A stretch of 64,000 bases of DNA, from NCBI GenBank assembly GCA_905221605.1, contig CAJNDS010001502.1:141001-205000 (forward strand). Direction: 5' to 3'. The DNA comes from Symbiodinium natans. Taxonomy: Eukaryota; Sar; Dinophyceae; Suessiales; Symbiodiniaceae. Position 1 is the first letter of the stretch, and the number at the start of each line of letters is the position of its first letter. Positions 42,737-52,693 of the stretch are shown piece after piece. The notes under the pieces are model-generated. The model was not told where the DNA came from and searched no databases. It worked only from the letters and a program-made list of their open reading frames with translations. The translations under genes and the position numbers were made by a program.

Positions 42737-42836
42737 TTGGGATGTTCCCCCTTATACTAAGAGTCCTGAATAGGGATGATAGTACGCCTACTATAATCCC
42801 TACTAAGGAATGTTAGCATACGGGGGAACATCCCAA
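42737..42836. mobile_element. MITE family B with 8-bp target duplication (one mismatch)
   Basis: A 100-bp element, TTGGGATGTTCCCCC to GGGGGAACATCCCAA, flanked by ATTTAAAC (42729-42736) and GTTTAAAC (42837-42844). Confidence 0.85.
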
Positions 42837-43249
42837 GTTTAAACAATGCCAAGAAAAAAGCCTTGCAGCCCTTTTTCCGTCGACCCATCGGGCGGTTGCT
42901 GTGAACATCCTTCACCATTCTTCAACCTGCGTCTTCCATATGCTCTGAGCATGGGGATGCATGATCCCCATGTCTCTTAGCCAGTTGTCTGGCATTGGAC
43001 ATTTCAGAGCAGAGGGAGAGCCCCGTATGGAGCCTCGCATCATTGAGTGCAGCTCCTAGGCTTCGAGCTTTCGGGACACTCTGGCTCTGTGCCCTAAGCA
43101 GTTGTTGTCAGCGCAACTGCTTGGGCACCGAGTGGCGCGGGTGGCCGCCAGATCATTCGTCCGCCCAGGCTCTTTAGACTGACTGCAATGTCATTGTCTA
43201 ACTGGTGCAGAGCAAATATCTGTTTTCCTACCAAGCCAAGGCTGCCTGA

Positions 43250-43307
43250 GGCAATAATAAATAATGATAATAACAATAGTAATAGGAATAATAACAATAA
43301 TAATCAT
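43250..43307. repeat. AAT/AAC microsatellite
   Basis: Degenerate triplets AATAAT/AACAAT. Confidence 0.85.
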
Positions 43308-43609
43308 CGAGATTTGAGATCTCGAAAACTCTCATCTTACTCCGGCATGCCATCGCCCAAAGCAGCCAAAGCAGCATGGCACAACTGGTGCATGCCCCTT
43401 TCGGGCCATTCAAGTGGCCGCTGCAAAGACCCCGCAGCTGCGGATATATTTTGCTAGGCCACACTACATAGGCTCCGTTTTGGAGGTATGGGGCCGCGGA
43501 ATCGCGGTGGTCTCCAGTCATTTCTGAAGCCATGATCCTGGTTACTGCATCAGGCATCGACCCAAACGTGCTTCATGGCGTGACTGACACGTAGGTGTTC
43601 GGATGAAGC

Positions 43610-43900
43610 CCCTCTGAACAGAAACCCAGGGCCAATCTATGAGTCGAAGGGCTCAGCGAAACCGGCCCATAGTGGCTGAACCTCAAACCCCTCAGCCTCA
43701 TCAATCCTAAACCGCCTACCCTAAAGCCTCGAAACTTCAGCCCATAGTACCAAACAGAGTTTCCCTAACTTGAAGCTCGAAACACTTGCGAACTCAGTGG
43801 AACCTGAAATCCTCCCGAAACACGTTTCAACCTCAAGCCCTCGACCCAATACCTACACGACCGAGTTCGAGGCCCTGTCTTCCCTGAAACCATGACATGT
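43610..43900 (-). other. C/A-biased segment
   Basis: The + strand is rich in CCTCAAACCCCTCAGCC- and CCTAAACCGCCTACCC-like words and poor in G. It looks like a decayed C-strand telomere array. No gene. Confidence 0.35.
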
Positions 43901-44212
43901 CGGAACCTGGTGCACGGCTTTGGGGCCCCTGTACTACTATTTGACTATTTGCCTTTCAAGGAAGAATCTCTTCATTTTTTTGGGGGGTCCCTCCATCTCG
44001 ACACTACCCTGGGATACTTGGTGCCGTGGAAGAAGACAATGCTTTAAACCTCTGTAAGCTAAAGTGTCCATTTTGTGTTTGTCCTCTCATGGGCTGTCTT
44101 TGAACGGATGTTGTTCTTCCACCTCCTCCATGCAATCAACATCGAAGGCGCGCGAACTCTTTGACCTCTCCGATATTGAAAAACCAGCCCGAGCTTAAGG
44201 GTTCAAAACCTC

Positions 44213-44268
44213 CCTAAACCCTAAACCCTAAACCCTAAACCCGAAACCCTAAACCCTAAACCCCCCTC
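44213..44268 (-). repeat. ITS, about seven units
   Basis: CCCTAAA with one CCCGAAA. Confidence 0.93.
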
Positions 44269-44370
44269 CAAGCCCTGCAAGTCCTCCGTGAGCTTCTGCA
44301 GCTCTGTGAACGCACCATCCTGCCGCTTCAGGGACTGGAGGAGCGCAGCACGAAAGTGGGCCTCCAGGGA

Positions 44371-44484
44371 AGATGGGTTTGGGGTTTAGGGTTTAGGGTT
44401 TAGGGAGGCTTTTAGCCTTAGGGTTTATGGGGTTTCTGCAGCGCTATCTCTGAAGAGATGCAATCTGAGGGTTTAGGGTTTAGG
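44371..44484 (+). repeat. Two short ITS
   Basis: TTTAGGG tracts at 44371-44405 and 44469-44484, opposite in orientation to the tract at 44213 about 100 bp away. Confidence 0.85.
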
Positions 44485-44704
44485 GCCCAAAAGGGCTTGG
44501 AGTTTTTCGATTGCAGTTGTCCGAGGTTTGCAAAGCTGTGCAGGGCGTTAGAATGATTGATTGATTGATTGCCTGTGGGCGCGAGCGCCCTTGCGTTTGC
44601 AAGGCAACATAGGCTGCTCCAAGCTGTACTAGAGGAGACAGCACTCAAGCATGCGAATAGCTCAAGGGCAGAGATGCATGTTAGAAAGGCTTCACCAGTC
44701 TGTT

Positions 44705-44745
44705 ATTTATGGTACCTTATTCCTCCTTTCCCCACTAACCGACAG
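44705..44745. mobile_element. MITE family C, right end only
   Basis: TTATGGTACCTTATTCC then CCCCACTAACCGACAGTAAG, matching the ends at 2018 and 42380. Confidence 0.45.
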
Positions 44746-44873
44746 TAAGCCTTGTGCCCGCACGCGTTTCTTGGTGTCCGTTTGCACCCGGCAGGGGGGG
44801 GAGGGGTGAAGGTACTGCTGGGGCCTGCAACTGAGACCAAGGCTCAGTCTTCCCTTGGGGCTATCCAAAAAAG

Positions 44874-44970
44874 AGAGTCATAATCATAAGAGGATTATAG
44901 TAGTAAAAATAACAGCAATAATAATATGAACGAGAGTCATAACAAAAATCATCACAATCATACTGACAAT
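44874..44970. repeat. AT-rich simple sequence
   Basis: AATCATAA/AATAATA-type degenerate repetition. Confidence 0.65.
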
Positions 44971-45014
44971 AACCGGAAGAAGAAGATTGCCCTCATTGAT
45001 TGCCATGTGCCCGG

Positions 45015-45126
45015 ACGGCCAAACTAGCGAATATCACTGCTTCAGCCACGCGATGACTGTCTAGTGCCGTACGGCCAAACTAGCGAAGATCACTGCTTGA
45101 GCCACGCGATGGCTGTCTAGTGCCGT
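45015..45126. repeat. 56-bp perfect-length tandem duplication
   Basis: Two units starting ACGGCCAAACTAGCGAA (45015-45070 and 45071-45126) differ at only three positions, so the duplication is young. Confidence 0.95.
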
Positions 45127-45144
45127 GCCCTTCGACAGACAACC

Positions 45145-45223
45145 CCTAAACCCTAAACCCTAAACCCTAAACCCTAAACCCTAAACCCCAAACCCCAAAC
45201 CCTAAACCCTAAACCCTAAACCT
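45145..45223 (-). repeat. ITS, about eleven units
   Basis: CCCTAAA with two CCCCAAA units in the middle. Confidence 0.95.
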
Positions 45224-45340
45224 CTGCCTGCATGGACTTCAGCTCCTTTTGCAAGGCGGCCTGAGATGGCGTCTGGGATTGCACGTGCGTGATTTCTTCT
45301 ATGCTGATGCGAACGAGAGCACTGTCCATGCCTCCCTTGC

Positions 45341-45432
45341 TTAGGGTTTAGGGTTTAGGTTTAGGGTTTAGGGTTTAGGGTTTAGGGTTTAGGGTTTAGG
45401 GTTTAGGGTTCAGGGTTTAGGGTCTAGGGTCT
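45341..45432 (+). repeat. ITS, about twelve units, inverted relative to 45145
   Basis: TTTAGGG with one six-base TTTAGG unit and TTCAGGG/TCTAGGG variants at the right end. With the previous tract it forms an inverted pair around 117 bp of unique sequence. Confidence 0.95.
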
Positions 45433-45499
45433 GTGACTCAAGTGCTGCATTCTCAGCCTAACATGCCTGACCACTCAACTGCTGCCTCCTGAATGCCCA

Positions 45500-45680
45500 G
45501 AGAACCTTAAACCCTTTTTGCATCGGGTCTGCAGCGACTCAACCAGGTAACAACATAAATAAAACCTTTTGCATCCAGGCCTCTTCGAACACTGCCGGGA
45601 AACACCAACTAAATAAAAGCTAAACCCCAAAACCTCAACGACCCTAAACCCTAAACCCCCAAACCCTAAACCCTTTTTGC
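45500..45680 (-). repeat. Short CCCTAAA tracts with CCCTTTTTGC junctions
   Basis: CCTTAAACCCTTTTTGCATCGGG near 45506, then CCCTAAACCCCCAAACCCTAA followed by ACCCTTTTTGCC near 45640-45680. Confidence 0.7.
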
Positions 45681-45805
45681 CAAAAACCTACCCAGTCTTG
45701 TCCAAGGTGCGTTGTCTCGGCCGCGTTGCTTCCAAATACTCGTCCATGCCTCGGAGGCATGAAGCCAGCGCCGGGCCGCCTCAAGTGGTGTCTGACTGTA
45801 GGGTC

Positions 45806-45830
45806 TTTTTTGCCACCCGCTTAGCTGACC
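45806..45830 (-). mobile_element. 25-bp fragment matching the 3' end of the viral element
   Basis: TTTTTTGCCACCCGCTTAGC then TGACC matches the oligo(T)/3'UTR end at 33641-33665, with 17 of 19 non-T bases identical. TTGTAGGGTTTAGGG follows at once and GTAGGGTC precedes it. Confidence 0.75.
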
Positions 45831-45832
45831 TT

Positions 45833-45878
45833 GTAGGGTTTAGGGTTTAGGGTTTGGGGTTTAGGGTTTAGGGTTTTG
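45833..45878 (+). repeat. ITS after the viral 3'-end fragment
   Basis: About six TTTAGGG units with one TTTGGGG. Confidence 0.92.
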
Positions 45879-46016
45879 GGCCGAGCTCCACATAATCACT
45901 TGTGAGGGGCTCTACTATGGACCTTCAAACAAGCTTTTTTCTTGCAGCTTGTGATATGTGTTTCAAGGTTGTTTCAGAGGTGCTCAGGATCGGCTTTGGC
46001 TTGGGGTGCAGGGGGG

Positions 46017-46119
46017 CTATACTCCCCTTAGAACCTCATTTTTAAGATTAGGAGATTATATCCTCTTGGGTTTTATGTAAACAAAAATAAAAATAATTCC
46101 CAAGGGAAGGGGGATATAG
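46017..46119. mobile_element. MITE family E
   Basis: CTATACTCCCCTTAGAACC to CCAAGGGAAGGGGGATATAG, with the conserved ATATCCTCTTGGGTTTTA interior. Confidence 0.78.
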
Positions 46120-47179
46120 CAGGGTCAACTTCGGCGACTTTTACGTGGTCCTGCGCTGCCCGGTCTGTTCACTCATGGGTTTCAAGGAGCCAAGGTTCCT
46201 CCTAAGCCCCGGTATCTGTTTGCTTGATTCCGAAACTCCGAAGCAAACCCCGGAATAGAAAACCATAGATATCCACAGGTCGACTTTGTCATCAGGTGAG
46301 ATATGTGTTGAATGCTGCGCAAGGGGTAGTACTGAGCCTGCAGTGCAAAGCACCGATCATTTATGAAACTTCGCTAGGCTTTGTTGGATTCTGCACGAGG
46401 GCCCGCATGAGCCATTTCGTTTCTTCTGAAAGTCTCCCTAAGCGTTCTCGTTCTTATTGCGGCCCCTATCTCGTTCTCCAACTGTTCTCTACCACGTCAC
46501 ATCTAGTTAGAATCGACGAAGCCCAAAACACACGGGTTGCTCTCATGTGTTAAGATGCTATCGCAGCCGGGATGCGTTGTCTGAAGTGAGCTGCATCTTG
46601 CCCACAGGATTCAAAGAATCTCCTGCAAATTGCCACTTAGCTGGATGTGTCAGGCATGTGCCCTGTGCAGAACAAAGACAAGCGTCCTATCTTTTCTGAC
46701 CGGCCTTCATGAACGCCAAGCCGTAGCCAATCCAGTACTGCGGTTGCAGCATTTGAACGTAATGGTGATGAAAGCCTCAGATGCAGGTTCGGAAGCATCT
46801 TTGCATGGAAACTGAGATCAGGTTGATACCGGAGGGGCAACAAGTGACCTGCATGTTGACTTCCTAGTCGATCTAGTCGGACTGGATGCTAGCATGCTAC
46901 AATGCTACTGCTACCCTCCAGTGCGGAGCACTGCCTAAAAACCATCCCACCAGAATGACAGGCTGGCCTTTTGTCCGACGTTACGCGCATGCGAGCGCGA
47001 ACATAGAGCTTCATGATGGCGTGAGGTTGTGCCTCAAGGCAACTTGGCTGTTTGGCTCTCTTGTGAGCATTCTGTGCCATGACCCTTGGCATGTCCCAAA
47101 CCTGATTTGCGGTGGGCATTCCCTCATTGCTCGACCATGCCCACGTGCATAAAGTTGTCAGGACCCCGTGGGCGGAAAC

Positions 47180-47193
47180 TCTCTCTTTCTCCG

Positions 47194-47230
<37 letters not shown>

Positions 47231-47232
47231 TT
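47180..47232. repeat. (CT)n microsatellite
   Basis: About 25 CT units. Frames through it are Ser-Leu or Arg-Glu runs only. Confidence 0.95.
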
Positions 47233-48153
47233 ATTTGTTCCCCAAAAAGAGATGTGGTCTACAAAAGACACACAGGGAACCAACTCTTCCCAATTCCCGC
47301 CCCAGCCTGCAGGACGCTTTGCGCGAACTGCTTGGCCTCCTGATGTGGCACGGTTCACTCAGTTCCGTGAGTCTTATTCTAGGATGGCCTCGGCCAACGA
47401 CAGCACTGAGTGCCCTACAGTAACACGCAAACAGAACCTGCAAGGGTTTTGTAGGGTTCTCAAAGACATATTCGCTCTTCATCCAATCTCCTCTGGGCCA
47501 CCGCCACTGGCGCAAGCTCCTGAGCTGCCAAAATATCTAGCGAATGCTGTCCCGATTCCCTAGGCCTTAGGGTTTAGGGCCCAGTATAGTGCCAACATGT
47601 TCCAGGACAAACTGATGTGGTCTGGTGGTGTTTGGATCATGCGCTTTGCTTGGCCAGGCGTCGGTTGCATTTGGCACGCCACCTGGGCCGTCTCAGGGAT
47701 GCCAGCGGCATGAAACCCTGTGCCTACAACATGCCTCGCCTCTGCAACCAACGAACGCTGCCATGCCTCTTGCTTTGAAGCATTCGCAGCTGTTGATACA
47801 TTATGTGCAGCTTCAGATCACGATGCCTGTTAATGCCCATGCCCCTGTAGATGTACTGACTAAATACCACAGCACAAGGACTGGTTGCTCCCGACCCTTT
47901 TCTTACACACGTGGGCGTCTTTGCCCCCGCTTGGCGTTCGCGCCCAGGCATTAAGCTGATCGTCACAGCCTGCCGATCGCTGCACCTTCCCCGGCCTCTC
48001 TCCCTTGCTTGCGATCTTTAAACGCGCTTTTCTGAGAATGCCCGCCCATCCTCGGCGCCACTCCGAAGTTGTCCCCCACCGTCTAGGAATGTCTGGGCAT
48101 CATTACTGCGTGTATTTGGTGTGAAGGTCTCAACACGTTCCTTAATGACGCTT

Positions 48154-48188
48154 AGACCCTAAACCCTATAAACCCTAAACCCTAAACC
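48154..48188 (-). repeat. ITS, four units
   Basis: CCCTAAA with one CCCTATAAA slip. Confidence 0.88.
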
Positions 48189-48464
48189 ATGGCCGCAAAC
48201 CTTTCCTGCCCACTTAGTGTGGCACCTGAGCAGCAAAGCGAGCGAGCGTGCTGCAGATCTCAGATCCTGCGCAAACTCAGCATGAAGCAAAGGTTCATAG
48301 ATCATGATTATTAATGAAAACACTCTTATTCCTGTAAGTACTGTGACATATGAGTAATTTCCTTTTTGCTACCACTATGGCGTTGTTAATCATAACAAAA
48401 GCTTCCCCGGGGGATTCTGGCCTTGCACTCCCCACTCTGCGCGTGGAGACCTGCGCTCGGCAGG

Positions 48465-48572
48465 TAGCCCTATTCCCTTAAAGGGTATATATATATATAT
48501 ATATATTCCCTGTAAGGGTTTAGGGTTTAGGGTATATATGCGGTACCCCATTCCCTCATACCCTACTAAGAA
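48465..48572. mobile_element. MITE family C interrupted by TTTAGGG units
   Basis: CCCTATTCCCTTAAAGGG, (TA)n, TTCCCTGTAAGGG, then two TTTAGGG units (48518-48533), AGGGTATATATG and the terminal CATTCCCTCATACCCTACTAAGAA. Confidence 0.55.
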
Positions 48573-48699
48573 GCAGCCAGTTTGCTTGGCGATGAGATGT
48601 TTAAGGAGCCATCGGCCCTTGCATGCTCAGAAGCTGCCTGGGCCTGACAGAACCTTCGAAGGGAACGTCGCCTCCACTTCTGACATAACGTATCATAGA

Positions 48700-48775
48700 A
48701 CGGTCTCTGGGCTTTTATGGAGTATGTGGTCTATGGCTATGGGCTATGGCTTATGGAGTATATGGCTCTCGATGG
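48700..48775. repeat. TATGG minisatellite
   Basis: Repeated TATGGAGTATGTGG / CTATGGCTTATGG words over about 70 bp. Confidence 0.6.
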
Positions 48776-49189
48776 TGGTGCAGCAAGCCTCGCCCGAGAT
48801 GGATGGCGGCCACGAAGGCGGCACCCTGGCCTGCGCAATGGAAAGGTTTGTCGTTGGCTGAAACAAAAAGGTTGCGGGAGACATGCCCATCTACATGTGC
48901 GGGTGCCGCACTTGGCTGCAAGATTTAAAGGACCTTTGTTGCTCTTGACGCAAATGGTACATTTATTATGTTACCATGGCTTTGGGACTTTTAAGGCTTT
49001 TGTTTAGGGAGGGCACGCCATCAGGAGGCTTGAGGCGCCCACCAGTGCGCCGCCGCCAGATGTGGCCATTGGCTGCTTGCTTGACGCAGGGCCGGGCAGG
49101 CCGGCGCTGCTGAAGAATCCAACCTCCGAGGGCTGCTGCTTTACACAGCTATGCAGAAATAGGGATATGTAAGTATGAGATGAAGATGT

Positions 49190-49258
49190 GTGTATATACA
49201 TGTGTGTATGTATATATATATATATGCATGTATAATATATATATATATACACATATAT
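49190..49258. repeat. TA/TG microsatellite
   Basis: TGTATATA-type alternation. Confidence 0.88.
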
Positions 49259-49529
49259 GCAGTCCCCGTTGAGATAATAAGAAATGATCTCCGAATGTTC
49301 CGTTGATTCTCGGATGGCCATGACCTCCCATGGGTCGATGCCAACAGGTTTCGACCACAGCCGCTTGCCATGGTACCATATGTGAGTAACGTGTTTTAGC
49401 TCAACGCCCTCGTGTATCCATCCACTCACCATCCTCGCGATCCCACTCCCCAAAATCCTTGCCCAAAGCCCTCGCAGGTCTACCGTACTTCTGACCTGTC
49501 ATGCTGCTTTCCAGGAATGCTCGCATCCC

Positions 49530-49629
49530 AAACCCTAAACCCTAAACCCTAAACCCTAAACCCTAAACCCTAAACCCTAAACCCTAAACCCTAAACCCTA
49601 AACCCTAAACCCTAAACCCTAAACCCTAG
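49530..49629 (-). repeat. Long ITS, about 14 perfect units
   Basis: About 100 bp of perfect CCCTAAA. With 15557 and 33531 it is one of the three long, undecayed tracts. Confidence 0.97.
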
Positions 49630-50032
49630 CGGCCAGGCCACATCAATCTCATGACACCTGAACTGCCCGGTTGTACTTCTATCCCAAGATGGTACGTTCA
49701 TGAGGGTGTAATTCTAGAACTGGGGCTAACCGTGTACATCTGTCACCCACAGCATCTCCCATATCTTGGTCTAACCGTTCACACCCTTGAGTCCCTTTCC
49801 CACATCTAGTATTAACCGGTCATTCACCCAGTCCACCAAACCAGACAAGTGAACTGCATTTATAAGGAAGACATGACGCGGTACCTTCAAGTGCCAGTCG
49901 CGTCTGCTGCGGCAGTGCCTGGATTGCGCAGCGCCTCCGGTCTGGGGGCCTCGCAACAGTGAGGTCTTTGCTTGGGTAGGTCTGGCAGGCGGAATGGTAG
50001 AAAAGCATAATATCATGATAGAATGATACAAC

Positions 50033-50095
50033 AATGTACCAACATACCAACATAACAACATAACAACATAACAACAAAACAATATACTCACATAA
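50033..50095. repeat. (AACAT)n microsatellite
   Basis: AACATACC/AACATAAC units; the opposite strand reads TATGTTG. Confidence 0.85.
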
Positions 50096-50230
50096 ATAGA
50101 CAGAATACAAGATGTCTTACTTGAAAAGTAATCATCCAACATCGAGGTAATATGGCAGAGTCAGACAGCTGAGCAAAGCAAATCTGGGGAAAAGCAAGGC
50201 GAGGCGTCTCGGTGTATCTCGTGTGGCAAC

Positions 50231-50530
50231 TTAAGGCTCAGGGCTTTGACTCTCACACTTGCACGCAACCAGATTTAGCTTTGGGTTCAGCTTCGCCGTC
50301 CAAGTCGTCTGCCGTTGCTCCCAAACACACTTTCTGGCCATTTCAGCCTTCAGGTGCTGCTGTGTGTACCAAGCCCATGCCCAATTCGAATCGAGCTTCA
50401 GCAACTGCAGCAGGCGGTGCATGCGCCGGAGCTGCTTAGCACGCTTGGTGCTAAAGCAGCGGCGCGCGCTCCTGGATTGAAGGAACTTGACGAGCAGGCT
50501 CGGGTTTGGCGAGAAACGGGCTCTGGCAGG
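50231..50530 (-). CDS. Possible exon, unidentified, ending at a CGACTCTCACACT-like junction
   Basis: About 90 codons, Lys/Arg/Leu/Trp-rich (RRMHRLLQLLKLDSNWAWAW, ARKCVWEQRQTTW), ending CKCESQSPEP where the sequence matches the GTGTGAGAGTC junction motif. A family D MITE lies at its 5' side (50539-50645). I recognise no family. Confidence 0.3.
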   Translation of the reverse strand, partial: PARARFSPNPSLLVKFLQSRSARRCFSTKRAKQLRRMHRLLQLLKLDSNWAWAWYTQQHLKAEMARKCVWEQRQTTWTAKLNPKLNLVACKCESQSPEP

Positions 50531-50538
50531 GAACCTTT

Positions 50539-50645
50539 CTTGGAGGTTCATGGGTAGATATACGGAGGGTTGTGAGTATGGTAGTGATACTTATCACCCC
50601 GCTTAGGGTGCTTGTAACCCTTACGTACACCCATGATCCTCCAAG
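50539..50645. mobile_element. MITE family D
   Basis: CTTGGAGGTTCATGGGTA to ACCCATGATCCTCCAAG, 107 bp apart, with inner arms AGGGTTGTGAG / GCTTGTAACCCT. Confidence 0.78.
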
Positions 50646-51511
50646 TTGCTTCGAACCCAAACCAGCAACCTTCACTCGAGCCTTCGCTGTCCCTTGGTTG
50701 GCAGGGGCGGCAGCTCGGCCGTCTCGGCCCCTCGCAAACGCTCCTGATCGTAGCGAATCGCAAGCATGTGGGAACAAACTCCCAACATTTCACTCGGCTC
50801 AACTAGGAGTGATGAGTGCTTCTGAATGACGGACTTGCTTGAGGTCTGAAAAGTAAACTCAGCACGGGTTGGGATGGCCAGAGCCAGGAAGTAGTCATGT
50901 TCAAGCGTTTTCTTACTCCATCCAGTCCTGGTACTTTGCCTTGATTTGCTCAAGGCGCGGGTTGGCCACGAACTTCTTATGCCCGTGCTGCAGCGCCTTC
51001 AGGCTACACATGCTTCTGCCACATGCTATCTGCGTGCTTTTTGCATTTCCGCTTGCATTCCATAAGCCCCTTCTTGTGGTGCTTATGGCATTTTGTGGAT
51101 CGGAAGGCCTTGCCTACCGATGCTTCCACACCATCCCCATCCTGGCCACCATTTTGTCTTGTTGTCTGTGTTCTCTCTAGTTAGCATGCAATTCCCTGCA
51201 CTTATCACCTGTTGTTGAGAGCATCTTGGTTATGCGCTTTTCTCGCTTCTGGGAATTGTTTACCTCTTGCCATCTTCTTCTAGCTGTTATAGCGCCGCTA
51301 CAGCTACTTGCCATTATTATGTCATGAGGCCATACAGTGACCATTGCACCAGATTACTCGGCACAGTGAGGTGTTGCTTTCAACCTCCATTGTCAGGCAG
51401 GACAGCAAAGCGCTGAGCTGACATGTATCGCGTATTCCGGCCTGTACTGTGCCCACCCTGCCTCGACAACATCTTGCTCGAATGCTTCATCAAGCTGCTC
51501 CTGGCATGACA

Positions 51512-51615
51512 ACCCTAAACCCTAAACCCTTTTGCATCCGGGCTTGGGCAGTCGGCAGGGGATAGAAGTTGCGGCTCTCAAACCCTTTTTGCTAAACCCT
51601 AAACCTAAACCCCAA
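51512..51615 (-). repeat. Short ITS with CCCTTTTGC junctions
   Basis: ACCCTAAACCCTTTTGCATCCGGG near 51512, then CAAACCCTTTTTGC followed by CTAAACCCTAAACC near 51580-51605. Confidence 0.75.
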
Positions 51616-51827
51616 ATCTGTGGGGTGTGTCGGCACGTCGGTGTGGGGTCGTGACACTCAAAAGATGCCATGCCTAGCGCTGAGGTCCTGTGATGCTTCA
51701 GGAGTGAGGCGCATCAGCGCCAAGCAATCTTCACCTGTGCCGACGCTTGAGTTGCATGAAGAGATCTCTGCAACTGCCTTGACGGCTGCTAGCGCCCCCG
51801 AGAGAATGGTCAGCAGCACACAAATTC

Positions 51828-51890
51828 CCTAAACCCTAAACCCTAAACCCTAAACCCTAAACCCCAAACCCTAAACCCTAAACCCCCCTG
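51828..51890 (-). repeat. ITS, about nine units
   Basis: CCCTAAA with one CCCCAAA. Confidence 0.94.
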
Positions 51891-52024
51891 AAGATTGCCT
51901 GACTTGCGTCGGGGCATGTTGAAAGCGAGCTCGCCTTCCCACGTCAACTCCTTTGCCCGGTCGCTCAAAGCAGAGCACCAAGCGGCACAGGTGATCCATG
52001 AACTTTTACGGGCAGTTCTCGGAA

Positions 52025-52100
52025 ACTGTGGTCCCTTTTCGGGGGTCCTTCTCAGAAGGCGGCCCTTCTTATGTAGGGCACCCCAAAAAGGGACCCTAAC
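52025..52100. mobile_element. MITE family A-like, diverged
   Basis: TTTTCGGGGGTCCTTCTCAG to TAGGGCACCCCAAAAAGGG. The inverted character is weak. Confidence 0.35.
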
Positions 52101-52401
52101 CTAGGGAACTGACCTCATCTGCAGCTCCAGGTACCGCTCTAACTTATGCTAGCTCTGCAGCCCGGCGTCCATTAACGACGTGGGAAGGCATAGCCTCAGC
52201 TCTCTCGGGTCAAGGTCTGCCGGCTGGGTTTTCTTTGGGAATCACTGCGGCTGCTGAAGTGTTCTCAGGAAGTCACAGTGGCCCTCTGGATTTCTTGACC
52301 CCCGAGAATGGAACATCCTGCTGTCACTCCACCCAGGTTCGTACCTTATAAGTTGCTCTCCGATGAAAGCTGCGCCACTAAACCCCAACTGTCGAAACTT
52401 A

Positions 52402-52515
52402 CATATACAATATATATATATATATATATATACATATATATATCTAATAAAATACATATGTATAAATATAAATAAATAAATAGATAATATATATATATAT
52501 ATATATATATATCCC
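52402..52515. repeat. TA / AAAT microsatellite
   Basis: (TA)n flanking an AAATAAATA centre. Confidence 0.92.
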
Positions 52516-52651
52516 GTTCTCCCCCTTTGCCAAATCAAAGCTGCGACGGCGACGCTCGCGGCGGCGACTACGGTCGTCACGCTCGAAGAATCCGGAAACA
52601 TCGAGAGCAAGGATCTCCTGCAATAGACATGTGCTGCAGTATCACTACAAG

Positions 52652-52693
52652 GCTTAGGGTTTAGGGTTTAGGGTTTAGGGTCTAGGGTTTAGG
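52652..52693 (+). repeat. ITS between short inverted flanks
   Basis: Five to six TTTAGGG units with CAGTATC 5' and GATACTG 3' within about 12 bp of the tract. Confidence 0.9.

Larger units (their letters stand above)
39276..49529. other. Gene-poor, repeat-dense mosaic
   Basis: No gene recognised in about 10 kb. This is the densest part of the window for telomere tracts and MITEs. Frames of 60-130 codons occur on both strands without domains. Confidence 0.5.

Noticed and set aside
47112-47563. Frames with Ser-Leu or Arg-Glu runs
   Set aside because: Translation of the (CT)n microsatellite.
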